64,000 nt of DNA from Undaria pinnatifida (GCA_012845835.1 JABAKD010000011.1:6200381-6264380), one strand, 5' to 3'. Positions 1-10,360 are shown, counted from the stretch's first letter. The notes: generated by a model not told the origin, from the letters alone. Program-made: numbers and translations.

Positions 1-959
1 CCGTGCTCGTCGTCGTTACTCCCAGAGGCAGAAGACGCGGCAGTAGTACTCGTCGTCGAAAACATCCCTCGAGATACGGTAGAGTACGCCGGCGGCGGTG
101 CACGCCCTGCCCCCCCTCCCCCACTGCCTCCACCACCACCACCACCCTTCGCTTTCTCCCGCACATCATCCTGCCGCCTTCCAGCCTTCCTCGCCCCACC
201 ACCGCCACCAGCCCCGCCAGAAGCCGAACCTGACACCGAGCCCGACACAGAGACAGGGGCGGACGCTGTAAGCCCGCCAGCGACAGCGACAGCACCGGCG
301 CTAGTGGCGGGCCCCGTCGCGGCCCGCGGTCGCTGCGACCCAAGCGCGGAGCGCCCCGAAACCATCGACGACGTCGGGGTGGGAGACAACGACAGCGACG
401 AAGAAGTCTGATGGATTTTCTTGCTGGAGGTGCTGTCCCCCGCAGTCGTCGAGCTTGTCGTCGAAGACGGCGACTTCGACGCCTTGCTGCGCGCGGCGGT
501 GGAGAGTTGGAGAGCCTGCCGCGTCTCCTGCAGCAGCCGCTCCTTCGCGCTGGCTACGGCGACGACAGCTTGCTGCCGCGGTCGCCCGTGCACGGGCAAC
601 TTTTTCTTTTTCGCTTCAGCCGCTGCTGCCGCCGCCGCTTTAGCCGCCGCAGATGACGACCGCCCCCCCGCCCCCCCGAACAAACCCTCTCCACCTCCAC
701 TACCCCTGCTCCCACAACCACTACGGCTACTACCGCTGCCGCCGCCTCCGCTACCGTCATCACCGTCGTCGCTGATCGGGATGGGGCTGGGCAAACGCAC
801 CCTGCTCTCCTGCACGGCACCGTTAGCGTCCAGCCGCTTAAGGGTGGGGACGCCCAGCAGGGCGCAGAGGCCCTCTTCGATCGAGGAAGCCTCCGCGGTG
901 GAGTTGGTTACCACCTGCTTCTCCTCCGGGAACTTTCCAACGATGTAGCCCACGTCCTC
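1..959 (-). CDS. Exon of an unidentified Ser/Gly/Ala-rich protein (partial, runs off the window)
   Basis: One reading frame stays open on the minus strand from about 998 to base 1, more than 320 codons without a stop in a GC-rich stretch. A likely 3' splice site is CGAGCAG just before 959, so the exon would begin EDVGYIVGKFPEEKQ. The first ~60 residues look globular (KQVVTNSTAEASSIEEGLCA, then LLGVPTLKRLD). The rest is low-complexity: SDDGDGSGGGG, a poly-Ala/Lys block (AAAAAAAEAKKKKLP), Ser/Thr-rich and Gly-rich tracts. I do not recognise a family. It has the same strand and order as the helicase exons upstream and could be that gene's C-terminal tail, but no helicase C-terminal domain is visible between them, so this is only inference. 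The plus-strand open frames here are shadows. Confidence 0.6.
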
Positions 960-1018
960 CTGCTCGCGAATGGGTTTCACGTTACGTTATACAAAGAACG
1001 CAGCGGATGAGAGCAACG

Positions 1019-1107
1019 TTAACGCCTTTAGCACTGGAAACCCGCTTTGGGGGGCAAGTTAATTGAAATTAGTATGGGGAGATATTTTGGGACTGTAAAG
1101 GGGTTAA
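1019..1107 (+). mobile_element. TTAA-flanked ~90-bp MITE
   Basis: Begins TTAACGCCTTTAGCACTGGA and ends CTGTAAAGGGGTTAA. Consensus of the family: left end TTAACCCCTTTACAACTGGA, right end GGGGCTCTAAAGGGGTTAA, interior with GGGGACAAAATTACTTGGA. The first and last ~12 bases are inverted repeats. Confidence 0.75.
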
Positions 1108-1192
1108 CGCCTTTACAAATGGAAACCCGTGTTGGGGTAAAAAACACTCGGGATTAGTATGGGGAGGGGTTTTGAGGTCCGAAAGGGGTTAA
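1104..1192 (+). mobile_element. Second TTAA MITE abutting the first
   Basis: Same family and orientation as the preceding copy. It shares the central TTAA at 1104-1107 with it and ends GAAAGGGGTTAA. The two copies differ at many positions, so this is not a recent tandem copy error. Confidence 0.75.
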
Positions 1193-1490
1193 TAGGCCCC
1201 GTGCGATTGATCAAAACGTTGACATTATTTTAAGTTATACAACACTTGTCCGTAAACGAAAGCACCCTTCGTATTTGATAATAATGACCAAAAGGTGCCT
1301 ATATGTAGGTGGGGTAGTATAAGGCAAAAGCAAATGCGATTAAAACTTGGCGCGCATGGCGATTTTGTAAGCTCCTTGAGAAACCCCCAACCCCCCCCCT
1401 ATACTATACAAATACCAGTATCAATTAATCCCCCCCCCCCAAATGAGGACAAATTGAGCACACACCCCCCTCCCAGAAAAAAGAGGTTTC
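1193..1490. other. Non-coding, nothing recognised
   Basis: AT-rich unique-looking sequence with a C-rich stretch near 1385-1440. No splice-bounded coding frame or repeat family is seen. Confidence 0.4.
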
Positions 1491-1495
1491 TAGTT

Positions 1496-1660
1496 TGTTC
1501 TTTTTTTCTCACACATCTACCTTCCAGCTTCTGGACAAGCCGTGGTCACAGGTGTCATCCTTTTCCCCCCCCCCCGGTTCTTGCCTTCAATTTTTATCGC
1601 GCATAGGGTTCAGCAATCCCACTGCTCGTCGACTTTTCATCGACTGTTATAAACGGGGTT
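1496..1660 (-). mobile_element. SINE-A fragment (headless)
   Basis: Matches the body of the tRNA-derived SINE-A family on the minus strand (plus-strand landmarks CCAGCTTCTGGACAAGCCGT and CAGCAATCCCACTGCTCGTC). The tRNA-like head is missing and the match fades after about 1655. Confidence 0.7.
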
Positions 1661-1741
1661 ACAAGTTAGATCGGCGGTTTTACTCGAGAGTGTTTTTCGT
1701 TTTTTATTCCCCCGTCCCATCTATTAAAAAGAATAAAAAAC

Positions 1742-1943
1742 ACACATCAGCTGTGAGACTGAACAAAAATGATTCTTTCATCAAACTCAGCTTTGCAAGC
1801 TGCATGCGATACTTCGATCGCGTGTGTTACGGGGTGTGTATACCCTCGTGAAGGATACAGGTCGTTGACTCCCCCGCCAATGCCAGGGTCAACAGGACTA
1901 AGACGCTCAGCCTTGTTCTGCCTGCGCACGGAAACTATCTACG
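1742..1943 (+). mobile_element. SINE-C copy
   Basis: Carries the SINE-C landmarks CAGCTGTGAGACTGAACAAA, AGCTTTGCAAGCTGCATG, the GATCGCGTGTGTTACGGGGT block and CGGAAACTAT at the 3' side. The copy is cut at 1944 by an inserted TA-flanked MITE. Confidence 0.65.
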
Positions 1944-2172
1944 TACCGTATTCTACACAAGATAACACACCCACATAAGATACCACACTCCCCACAGAAT
2001 ACGACACCCCGGTGATAATTTTTGGGGCTCGAAATATAGCGCCTTAGTCTAATACCAAGTAATATGGCGACAGAAGATACCACACCCCCCACAGAATACC
2101 ACACCCGGTGATAATATTTTCAAGCGCTCAAATATATCACCGGGGGTGTGTTATCTTGTGTAGAATACGGTA
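1944..2172. mobile_element. TA-flanked MITE with 29-bp perfect terminal inverted repeats
   Basis: The left end begins TACCGTATTCTACACAAGAT and continues to 1972; 2144-2172 is its exact reverse complement over 29 bases. The outermost TA may be the target duplication, as in Tc1/mariner and Stowaway-type elements. The inside holds further inverted units of a CACACCC...GGTGATAAT motif (2078-2150). No coding capacity. Confidence 0.8.
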
Positions 2173-2179
2173 TTATCTT

Positions 2180-2350
2180 TGCACTTTTCACTCTCTTTCT
2201 CCCTCCCTCCAAGTAACTCAGGTCCAAGGTCACGCCAGCAGGCCCTTATTTATCCCCCCTATCCACACTGCGGTACGTGCCTTCATTCGTTCTGATCGCG
2301 AGAACAAACGCCTCCGCCCTCCTTTCCCTAGCCGACTCGCATCGAGCTAT
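2180..2350 (+). repeat. Interspersed repeat LR8
   Basis: Shares CTCTTTCTCCCTCCCTCC, TACGGTACGTGCCTTCAT-like and ATCGCGAGAACAAA blocks with copies near 13.3, 10.0 (minus), 39.7 (minus), 47.5 and 53.4 (minus) kb. Non-coding; probably another SINE or its remains. Confidence 0.55.
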
Positions 2351-2544
2351 AAATAGAGCATTAGTACCACGTAAAATTTGTCGAAAAAAAAAAGGATTAA
2401 CTTAGATCGGTGGTTTTAATTTGCAAGTTCAAGAGCACGGGCGTTTATCGTTGGAGCGCCATGAGAACAAAGTTACAAAAATCACGCCAATTTTAAAGTC
2501 AGAAACCATTCGATTTACAGTTAGGTGACCGAGCGCCATGCCAT

Positions 2545-2633
2545 TTAACGCCTCTACAACTAGAAACCTGCTTTAGGGACAAAATTACTTGGAATTAGTA
2601 CAGGGAGGGGTTTCAGGGCTCTGAAGGGGTTAA
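2545..2633 (+). mobile_element. TTAA MITE
   Basis: TTAACGCCTCTACAACTAGA on the left and GGGCTCTGAAGGGGTTAA on the right; same family as at 1019. Confidence 0.75.
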
Positions 2634-2639
2634 AGTTAA

Positions 2640-4000
2640 CGCGCGAGCGACTTCAACAGTTAGGAACGCCATAAAAGCAAAAAAAAGTTAGAGCGCATGC
2701 GTCACGTAATTGTTAAGACAAGGCGTAAAGTTAGAGCGCATGCGAGTAGCGATTGGAGCTATAGATACAGCGCATACGATCACAGCCAGTAGGTGGCCCC
2801 TTTCAAGGGACCTTAACGCCTCCGGGCAGAGCACCCTTTAGGACCCCTAAACCCCTCCCTACACTTACAATAAAAATACAATTACACTCCGGTGTGACAT
2901 CGAAGATTTTGTCGAAACTCATCTTTGCAAACTGCTGTGTGTGATACTCCGATCCCTTAACTTACAATAGTATCAAGTAACTTGTTCCAGCAGAATAGGG
3001 GTTAATACCAACCAGGTTAATTCTTTCATAACTCCAACCATGATCCTAGCCTAATCTCGAACGGTTTGTCTAGTTTGTCCGCAAAAATTCCGGTGCGGTT
3101 CTGAAGGGGTTTATAACCACATCTGGCATTTTTGGAAGCACATGCGACGCAATGACTAATTTTCTCGCAATGATGACGTGGCGTTCACAACCCCTTAAGA
3201 GCCCCCAAATACCCTTTAGCGTCCGCCCAAAACGGTTTCCAGTGGTGAAGGCATTATGGGGTAAAAAGTTTCTTCGCCTATTTCAACGGACCTGGGGTCC
3301 TTTATGGAGGGGTGCATTCACCTTACAAGGGGACCAGGTCTCAATCCCTCTAGAACTGCACACAAGGTTTTGGGGATAAAACATTTGGATTTAGTGTAGG
3401 GTGATCGATACTTGCGGCGGTAAAAGGGTTACAAGTTGCCAAATGGGAAAAAAAAACGGTTGCGCACGAATTCGAGGTCCTTTACATACCGTTTTTCCAT
3501 ATCGCGGGGTTCCTTAAAAGGGTTGTACCAGGTATACGGCAGTAAATGCTCATCAAATGCCATTTTGAAGATGGCGCGCGTGCGTTTAGTTCGAGCGTGT
3601 TTAAATTGAGCGTCGTTTTCTGCACGTGCGCCCCAAGTTCGAGCGCGATGGACCATACGCAAAACAAATAACAAGTAGTTTTGGGGGCCAGTGGTGCATG
3701 AAAAACTGTGTGCGCGGACAAGCGGCTGAATAAGCTTCGCGAAGCGTGTGTACTTGTTCACCGTTTGTACGGGGGTGGTTCGTGCTGGTCAGGTGTTATA
3801 TACTCGTACTTCTCGGATAAAACAAACAAGGAACAAATTAAATTATTCAACGCAAAAAACAAAACAAACGAAACAACGACACAACAAAACCAATCAAAAC
3901 AAAACATCACCCACCATCACCACACTAAAGCAAACAAAAACCACCACCACATAAAAACCAATCAAAACAAAACAACACCCCCACGACTCCCCGCGCGGCA
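2640..4000. other. Non-coding stretch with decayed repeats
   Basis: Contains partial TTAA-MITE relics (about 2848-2885, 3192-3250, 3345-3427) and a SINE-C fragment (2876-2960, AGATTTTGTCGAAACTCATC). Open frames here have no coding character or splice boundaries. Confidence 0.5.
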
Positions 4001-4019
4001 CTACCGCCCACAACCACCG

Positions 4020-4310
4020 GCGCGATGAGCGAGTCCGCCGACTTGAGCAGCAGCGAAAAACAAAAAAACAACCAATCCCAATCCAACATCCGAACCCCAC
4101 CTCATCCAACCCAACCAAACCATCCCAATCCAACCCAACCCAACCGAAACAAAAACAACACCACCACAACCCCAACCAACCAACCAACCAACCAACCACC
4201 ACCACCAAAAAACAAAACGAAACCAACTGGTGTGAAATACAACCCAACCCAGCCCAACCAAATCAAACCAACACAAGAAAAACACACACACACACCAGAA
4301 AGACCGGCGC
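4020..4310. repeat. CCAAC/CAAACA microsatellite between two copies of a helicase segment
   Basis: Low-complexity C/A-rich repeats (CCAACCCAACC, CCAACCAACCAACC). Both edges carry a near-copy of the same ~40 bases: at 4019-4056 and 4309-4343 (CGGCGCGATGAGC then AGTCCGCCGA). On the minus strand the pair reads KSADSLIAPV and ESADWLIAPV, so the region around helicase motif II is duplicated across the microsatellite. Confidence 0.6.
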
Positions 4311-4523
4311 GATGAGCCAGTCCGCCGATTCCAGCACCAGCGTCCTTGCGGTCTCCGGCAGCAGGAGGCCTTTATCTATCAAAAATTTAACGCGTCCGGG
4401 AGTTCCAACCGCAATGTGGCAACCTCCCTCCAACGTCTTCGCATTTTCCACGACGGGCACGCCTCCGATGAGGGTTGCCACAGAGAGGTTGGGCATATCT
4501 TTCCCCAAGCGCTTTATGGCGTC
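4300..4523 (-). CDS. DEAD-box helicase-like protein, exon 3 (motifs GG, Ib, II)
   Basis: The 3' splice site CGAGCAG ends just above 4523; the exon opens GAC GCC ATA AAG. It encodes DAIKRLGKDMPNLS, then ATLIGGVPV (GG motif), CHIAVGTPGRVKFLID (TPGR motif Ib) and LVLESADWL. The length from exon 2's motif Ia to IGG equals that in DDX20-type helicases, which is why I join them. CHIAVG-PGR-K-LI is particularly DDX20-like. Motif II is ESAD rather than DEAD, so Mg-ATP hydrolysis would not be expected. The 5' splice site at the exon end is unclear: candidate GTs follow LIAP and the frame runs into a TG repeat. It may be a live pseudo-enzyme or a decaying copy. Confidence 0.72.
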
Positions 4524-4849
4524 CTGCTCGTGTTGATGGAGAAAAGCGGGGTTTGCAGGAGAGGGGGGGGAGGGGGAAGGGGGGAAGGGGCGGAGATAAT
4601 GGTTAGAACGTTTTGGTCGTACTTGGTAATAACCAGGTAATAACGCCATGTAGGGAAGGAGGGAGGGAGAACAAAATGAAGGCAGACGGGGGGCGCAGAG
4701 GAAAAAAAAAAATGGCAGTGGAGGGGGAGTACAGCAGTATCAACAGTCTCAAGTCTACATAATACGCGTAGCCTTAACAAGCCTTGCTGGCGACTATCTT
4801 GCAAAACAAAACGCCATTTGATCGGAGTTTCCACAAAACCAGGGGACAG

Positions 4850-5222
4850 AGTTGTTGTTGTTGTTGTTCTCACATTAACTCGCATAATCAAGTCCGTGGT
4901 CACAGGACAGGCTCCAGTCACTCTGGAGCTGAGGAATACCCCAGGAAAAAACACACACACAACCCAAGGTGGTACACGCATATATCACAGCTGACGCAAT
5001 TCATGCCTCCACCAGAAACATATAAAAATGAAATCAGGAGTCAGTCTACGATGTGCCAGGTCCAGGCCGGTGCATAAGTCTCACTACTCACGCCTGGAGA
5101 AACCAAATATTCCGACTGGCACCCAAGGAAGACTACCACGGATATACTACACGCAGTATCTATCACTCCGCATACGCACGACAGGCATAAGTCAATTGGA
5201 GAAAAAGAAACAAAGAAAAGAG
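4850..5222 (-). mobile_element. SINE-F with (CAA)n tail
   Basis: A ~350-bp repeat, also near 23.8-24.0 (other strand), 31.0-31.5 and 47.7-48.1 kb. Landmarks: AATCAAGTCCGTGGTCACAG, CTCCAGTCACTCTGGAGCTG, GGTGGTACACGCATATATCA. On its sense (minus) strand every copy ends in a CAA microsatellite, seen here as TTG repeats at 4850-4869, the signature of retroposed DNA. Confidence 0.7.
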
Positions 5223-5249
5223 TAGGGTCCCTCGTCGCCGTACCCCCTT

Positions 5250-5336
5250 CGCAGCTGGAACCCCCTTTCGAAGACAAATAGCTTGGAATTAGTATAGGGG
5301 ATGGGGGGGGCGGTTAGGGGCTCCAAAAGGGTTATG
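5250..5336 (+). mobile_element. Decayed TTAA MITE
   Basis: GCAGCTGGAACCCC, CTTGGAATTAGTATAGGGGA and GGGGCTCCAAAAGGGTTA match the family; the flanking TTAA is lost. Confidence 0.5.
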
Positions 5337-5540
5337 CTCCTGTGACAGGAAACAATTAACCGACCAACATTGTTGCACGAGCGGTATACCAGAAATAAAT
5401 ATCAGTGTGGCGGAGCGTTCACTTTCAGACCCGCATCGCAACAAGATGACGCGCCGGTGACACTTTTGTCGTTTAGTCTACGACTACCAAACCAAATGAA
5501 TCGCACTGATTAATGTTGCAAGTCTCTCATAATACATTCT

Positions 5541-5574
<34 letters not shown>

Positions 5575-5612
5575 CGCAACAGCAGCAGCAGCAGCCGCAA
5601 CAGCAGCAACGA
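5541..5612 (+). repeat. CAG/CAA triplet microsatellite
   Basis: About 24 CAG-type triplets interrupted by CAA and CCG. No open reading frame with splice support passes through it. Confidence 0.9.
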
Positions 5613-5619
5613 CGACAGC

Positions 5620-6110
5620 TCCAGGATGCCGGTAACTGGGACTCATCATTCGGCATATACAGCAGAATTAGCCCCTCATGCTTTGGTGTAGCTATAACAA
5701 CAAAGAACGGCAACGCAGCTGCAGCAACTGCGCATGCTGTAGCTTGTATTCATAATTTTTTTTCACCGTAATAAAAAGTATTCATGGCGGCGTTCCTGGG
5801 TCCAGTTTCGTCAGGTCGTTAACTTTCTTCTGCTCGTCAAGGCGCAAAACGACCAAGGCATGAAATACAAAAAACACAAAACATACCAGGTACACGGCGA
5901 AAATGTAAAAAAAGAAAAAAGTCCAGGCACACGGTAAAAATGTTGAAAAAAAAAAGAGTGACGCGGTCCGGTCAGGTGACAACGGATCTATACATCTAAC
6001 GGCCATATATTTCGGACGGGGCGGTATCCCACGATACAGCCGCAAGAGCAGTACCGGAATAGGGTAAAGAGCCATCTCTCCGAAGGGCAGCAGACTGGCT
6101 GTATTACATC
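5620..6110. other. Non-coding, nothing recognised
   Basis: No repeat family member or plausible exon; several poly-A tracts near 5900-5960. Confidence 0.4.
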
Positions 6111-6131
6111 ATAGATCCAATTCATTATTAT

Positions 6132-6680
6132 GTGTCAGCGGAGCGAATCGGAACAAGTTCGGCCGCAGAACGCGGCGAAACGGCGAAACAACCGCCGGGC
6201 GTGCCCGTGTGCCCATGCAATCGGAAAACCAGTAACGGCAGAGAGCCATCTCTCCGACGGGCGGCAGCGACGAAGCAGCAGCTTCAAACTGTTCGCACGA
6301 TAGACCCAACTCCAACTACATGTCAGTAGATCGAATCGGAAGGGGTTAGGCCGCCGAACGCGGCGACACAAGCGTGGGGGTTAGGCCGCCGAACGCGCCG
6401 GAACGACAAAACACGTGCTGGGCGTGCCTGTGAAATCGCAAGCAGAGTTACAAAATAGTTGTAGGTCCAACTTTACGGCAGCGGAGCGAATCGGAACGGG
6501 TTGGGCCGCCGAACGCGGCGAAAAGGCGAAACAAGCGACGGGTGTGCCAGTGCAATCGCAAACAGCAACTACAAAACACCGGCACACGGTAGAATCAACG
6601 TTACGTCGGCGGACAGCGGAGCGGATCGGTAGGGGCTAGGCCGCCGAACGCGGCGAAACAAGCGACGGGAAAAGCCGGTG
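6132..6680 (+). repeat. Imperfect tandem repeat, four ~130-190-bp units
   Basis: Each unit opens with GCGGAGCGAATCGGAA and GGCCGCCGAACGCGGCGAAA; units start near 6135, 6322, 6480 and 6614. GC-rich. Both strands stay open over parts of it, but the frames change between units, so I do not call a gene. Confidence 0.75.
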
Positions 6681-7225
6681 TGCCCCGTGCACCTGTGTCC
6701 ATTGTCGCCCATCGTTCCGTCGACGTCCATCGGGAACAAAAAACTCCGATTTTCCATTTTTCCTGTCCCAAATTGCCGAAAAATCACACGTCTACAATTT
6801 TACAGCATCAAATTGCAGAAATATCGTACGAACCAAATACACTTCTAGTTTTGCCCGTTCGGTGCATGTATGATTTAGTACCAGATTTTGCAGATATTTT
6901 GACACCACACCGGCAGAAAAAGTATACACCAGCCAGAAAGAACCTCCGCGAGGTATGCGCTACGCGATACTACTAATACCTGCTAGTACCGCGAATCATA
7001 CACGGACTCGCACGCCGCAACCATCCGAAGCGCAAGATTCGCGTCGCAACCGTTTTGTCGATTTTTTCGTACGCAGTACAAAACAAAAAACATGAAGAGA
7101 AAAAAAAACAGAAAACGCAAAAGCTGGCGCAAAAAAGAAAAGATGGCGCGAAAGCGAGGATTGACAAAAAAGACGCCAACCACGGGGTGTGTACTGTAAA
7201 ACAACAGTTACTAATAGTGACGCCG
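6680..7225. other. Non-coding, nothing recognised
   Basis: Unique-looking sequence. Open frames are short and of lysine-rich low complexity. Confidence 0.35.
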
Positions 7226-7248
7226 ACGACTGCAGGGGTAGGGTTGTG

Positions 7249-7590
7249 GACGAAGCCCTCCTTGCAACCCTACAACTGCAGCACTAAACATGCACGCCAC
7301 AAGCAATTCTCAGGGCTTCGTGTTCAGTGGCGAAAACCGCTGTCGGACCAACCTCAAGAGGTGGACGAGGCCTCGTTGCAATCCTACAGTAGTAGAACTG
7401 AAGCACAAACTTGCAACCCACACCCTATGTTCAGGTCTTGAGTGTTCGAGGATGGAAGCCGTTGTCGAACCAACCCCAAAAGACCACGCCATAATCCCAC
7501 CCCGACCCCTGAAATTTGAGGGCTAGGTTAGGGCTTGCGCTAACCATAATCCCACCCCAACCCCTACGATTTGAGGGCTAGGTTAGGGCT
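7249..7590 (+). repeat. Two local tandem duplications
   Basis: A ~120-bp unit is repeated at 7249-7372 and 7366-7485 (GGACGA-GCC-C-TTGCAA, then CAGGGCTTCGTGTTC / CAGGTCTTGAGTGTTC). A ~52-bp unit follows at 7489-7538 and 7541-7590 (CCATAATCCCACCCC, GAGGGCTAGGTTAGGGCTT). Confidence 0.7.
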
Positions 7591-7904
7591 TAAGCTTCTG
7601 GTTGAGTCGGGACCCCATCCCCACTCGCGGGGCCGTGAGCGCGGAAGCGCGAACCGTAATTGTGTGGCGTGCAACCAACTAGTGCTGCAGTTCTAGTACT
7701 TCCAGTAGCCCGTAACGGGGTGCTTTCTGAGGCGAAAACGGACGACAAGCACGACCATCAATCAGTCACAGCATTGGCCACAAGCATGTGCAGCATCGGC
7801 CACATGTGCAGCCGATACCAGCGCTTGGTGGGATGCTCTTATAATTTCTTCCCTCTCGAGTACCCGAAGGGTTAGGCGAGGCCTTTCCGCGGGCCTCGTA
7901 CAGA

Positions 7905-8035
7905 TCACGATCTACTGCACATCACATAGATCATATCGATCATATCGATGTTATAGATGTTATGGATCGTATAGAATGTAAAGATATTTAGATCATGTAG
8001 AAGATATAGACGATATAGATCACATCATACCAATA
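7905..8035. repeat. GATC-rich degenerate satellite
   Basis: Repeats of ATAGATCATAT and ATCGATCATATCGAT-type words. Similar tracts occur at 20680-20775, 39060-39180 and 61030-61110. Confidence 0.7.
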
Positions 8036-8337
8036 AAAAAAAGGAGTATAGCACACCCTGCCAGCCGGCAGCCCGGGCACGGTGCAAGCACGCCCGAGGC
8101 CTCCGACACAGCCGAGGTCGGGGGGCAAGATGAGGGAGTTTCGGGCCGAGGGGTGATCCTCATCGCAAGCTAGCGCGGGAAAAGCTCAAAACTACGTCTA
8201 AGAAAAGCTGAGGAGCGTTCTCCGAGCAGCAGCTGCAATTTTGTACATATATTTATAGAACATATAGATCATCTACCGTATATAATATACCTGCCGTTCT
8301 GAGGTTCTGTGCAGGATCTGTCTGGATTACTACCTAC

Positions 8338-8545
8338 CATTTTGACCATATTTTCGCGCTTCGGCAAATATTCCTCTTCCGGCCTGGGGTCTTTTCTCGT
8401 GCTCTCGGCCGCGGGGCATGCAGGGGACCCGCGCGTGTACACCACAGCGTAAGTGCAGGCGCCGGTCGAGGTCCGGGGGGCGTGCTCTGGGTCTTCAAAG
8501 TCGCGAATTGCGGCAAAAAACCAAGGGGAGTTGCCCAATCTTGAC
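8338..8545 (-). CDS. Candidate exon, function unknown
   Basis: A minus-strand frame reads SPWFFAAIRDFEDPEHAPR, then TGACTYAVVYTRGSP and EEEYLPKRENMVKM, and stops at a textbook 5' splice site ATG|GTAGGT (8337-8331). Possible 3' splice sites are GTCAAG above 8545 or TTTGAAG nearer 8510. The composition is more protein-like than neighbouring frames, but I recognise no family. It lies inside the inferred helicase intron on the same strand; by alignment it does not belong between helicase exons 2 and 3. Confidence 0.3.
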
Positions 8546-8559
8546 ATCCGTCCATTTAG

Positions 8560-8715
8560 AGTACAAATCCAGCCCTGGAAGCATTTGTTAGATCATACAG
8601 ATCGCACGGCTGCCACCCGGTACAACACGAGCCAGATCATACAGATATTCCCAGAAATATCTACTGGTAGATAGATCATCAACGGGCGGGGATCGGTGTA
8701 TCTGTCCGACATGCG
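8560..8715 (+). repeat. GATC-type interspersed repeat
   Basis: TAGATCATACAGATCGCACG, CCACCCGGTA and GATCATCAACGGGCGGGGAT-like blocks recur near 12.25-12.36, 20.46-20.60, 34.4-34.6 and 59.74-59.86 kb. Confidence 0.6.
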
Positions 8716-9315
8716 GACCCCTTGGAACCCGTGCATGTTGACCAAAATAACCAACAACAAAAAAACGCCTCCTTTTCAACCATCCAAGAAAAAGAGGGTG
8801 GGTGCATATCAGCATACTTTGAAGTAGTAGCAGCATATCAGCATGTTGCACGCCCGTCGTTTTCTCGAAACGATAGCTACGCTTTGGATACACCCCCTCC
8901 CCCACCCCACCCCCAGCAGCAGCAGGGGCCGCCAGCTGCGCATGGCGAAACAACAAACTGCTGTAGTATTCAGCACTGCTGTTTTTCGACGCCTCTTCCC
9001 TCTCAAGGCGGGCAGGCCAAAGGGCCTGATCCTCCTGAGACTTCAGGGGGAAAAATCGGCGACAAAAATCGACCATCACGGCATCGGCCACTGCTTTTGG
9101 GGTTGGCGATTATGACAGTAGTGGTGTCCAAACTGCACCAGTTCAAAACTCGTACTGCTGCCTCTGCGCGCTCTACGCTTCTACTCGTAGACGCTCGAAA
9201 ACATCGCAATCATCGTTTTTTTGGTCGCTATACTATAATCAGTATGTAAACACATCCAAAAACGGTGATTAGTGCTGGTCAACGTGCTGACGTGGTGGCT
9301 TACTTTTTATAAAAA

Positions 9316-9400
9316 TTAAAATACACTCCAGCTGTGAGATCGAATATTTTGTCGAAACTCATCTTTGCAAGCTGTGTGTGATACTCCGATCTTTTTGTGA
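9316..9400 (+). mobile_element. SINE-C 5' fragment
   Basis: AAAATACACTCCAGCTGTGA, ATCGAATATTTTGTCGAAAC and CAAGCTGTGTGTGATACTCC, the best preserved segment of this family. Confidence 0.75.
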
Positions 9401-9720
9401 TAGTATTAATAATAGGCAGTGCGGAGTATTATATAACTAATTTTCAAGGACGTCAGCCGTGAGTTCGACGAATTTCAGGTCAATAACTTCGACCATAACC
9501 TATGTATGTTGCTGCTTGTAAATAAATATAAATACAAATAGTAGTGCTGAATATCGAATATACGTGGGTGCTTGGCTTACTTTTTGTAATAGTATTATTA
9601 GGCAGTGCGGAGTATTTTGACCATAACCCATGTATGTTGCTGCTTGTAAAAAACATACTCCGGAGTAAATATTGATAGTAGTGCTGAATATAGAATATAC
9701 GTGGGTGCGCGTCATGCGTC
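9391..9720 (+). repeat. Local direct duplication (~130 bp)
   Basis: TTGACCATAACCCATGTATG...GCTGAATATAGAATATACGT occurs at 9490-9570 and 9618-9705. The linking piece TAGTATTATTAGGCAGTGCG is also doubled (9400 and 9590). Confidence 0.75.
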
Positions 9721-9899
9721 TCCCGCGCGACGCTAAATCCGAAATATCCCATGAGTACGATGTATGCACAATCTGGGCAAAACCTCTGTAGGGATGAAAA
9801 TAAATACCCGGTGCTTGGTGCATTGTAGCGACGCACCAATTAACAGCAGTACACCCTGGCGCGACGCACCAATTAACAGCAGTACAACAGGTACCAGTG

Positions 9900-10060
9900 C
9901 GTATCAAGGTCAACCTTGAAATAACTCAATTCGATGCGAGTCGACGAGGGAAGCAATAACTGAAGTCTCCTCGCGATAGATATGAAGGCCGTACTGTACT
10001 GGGGAGGGGGGAGAAGACCATGCTTAGTCACCCTGGATCTGAGATACGTCCATCACAGCT
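9900..10060 (-). repeat. LR8 copy
   Basis: TTCGATGCGAGTCGACGAGG, TGAAGTCTCCTCGCGATA and CCCTGGATCTGAGATACGT match the LR8 family in the opposite orientation to the 2.2-kb copy. Confidence 0.6.
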
Positions 10061-10294
10061 CGTCAAGTTCCAAGATAATAGAAGGGATGGGCAAGAATAA
10101 AACTGGTATGGTACAATATGTACTCTTCGTATATATGTCCAGCAGCAAACATCTACGATATCATAACAGTCAGTACATGAATCTACCACGTACTGCTGTA
10201 CCTGGTACGTACCAGGTATTGTATACCCGATATATACGATCTCACAGCTGATGTGTACTTTTTTATTTCTTCTACGAAATATATTAAACAAAAT

Positions 10295-10360
10295 GAAAAA
10301 TACACTTCAGCTGTGAGATCGACCAAAAACGAATCTTTGATCAAAACTCATATGTACACC
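10295..10360 (+). mobile_element. SINE-C fragment
   Basis: ATACACTTCAGCTGTGAGAT followed by CGAATCTTTGATCAAAACTC; truncated. Confidence 0.55.

Noticed and set aside
3894..4291. Hydrophobic Trp/Gly/Val-rich frames suggesting membrane proteins
   Set aside because: They arise from the CCAAC/CAAACA low-complexity tract.
8061..8174. Possible terminal exon reading GHGASTPEASDTAEVGGQDE
   Set aside because: Open for only about 38 codons after a weak AG, with no family and no partner exon.
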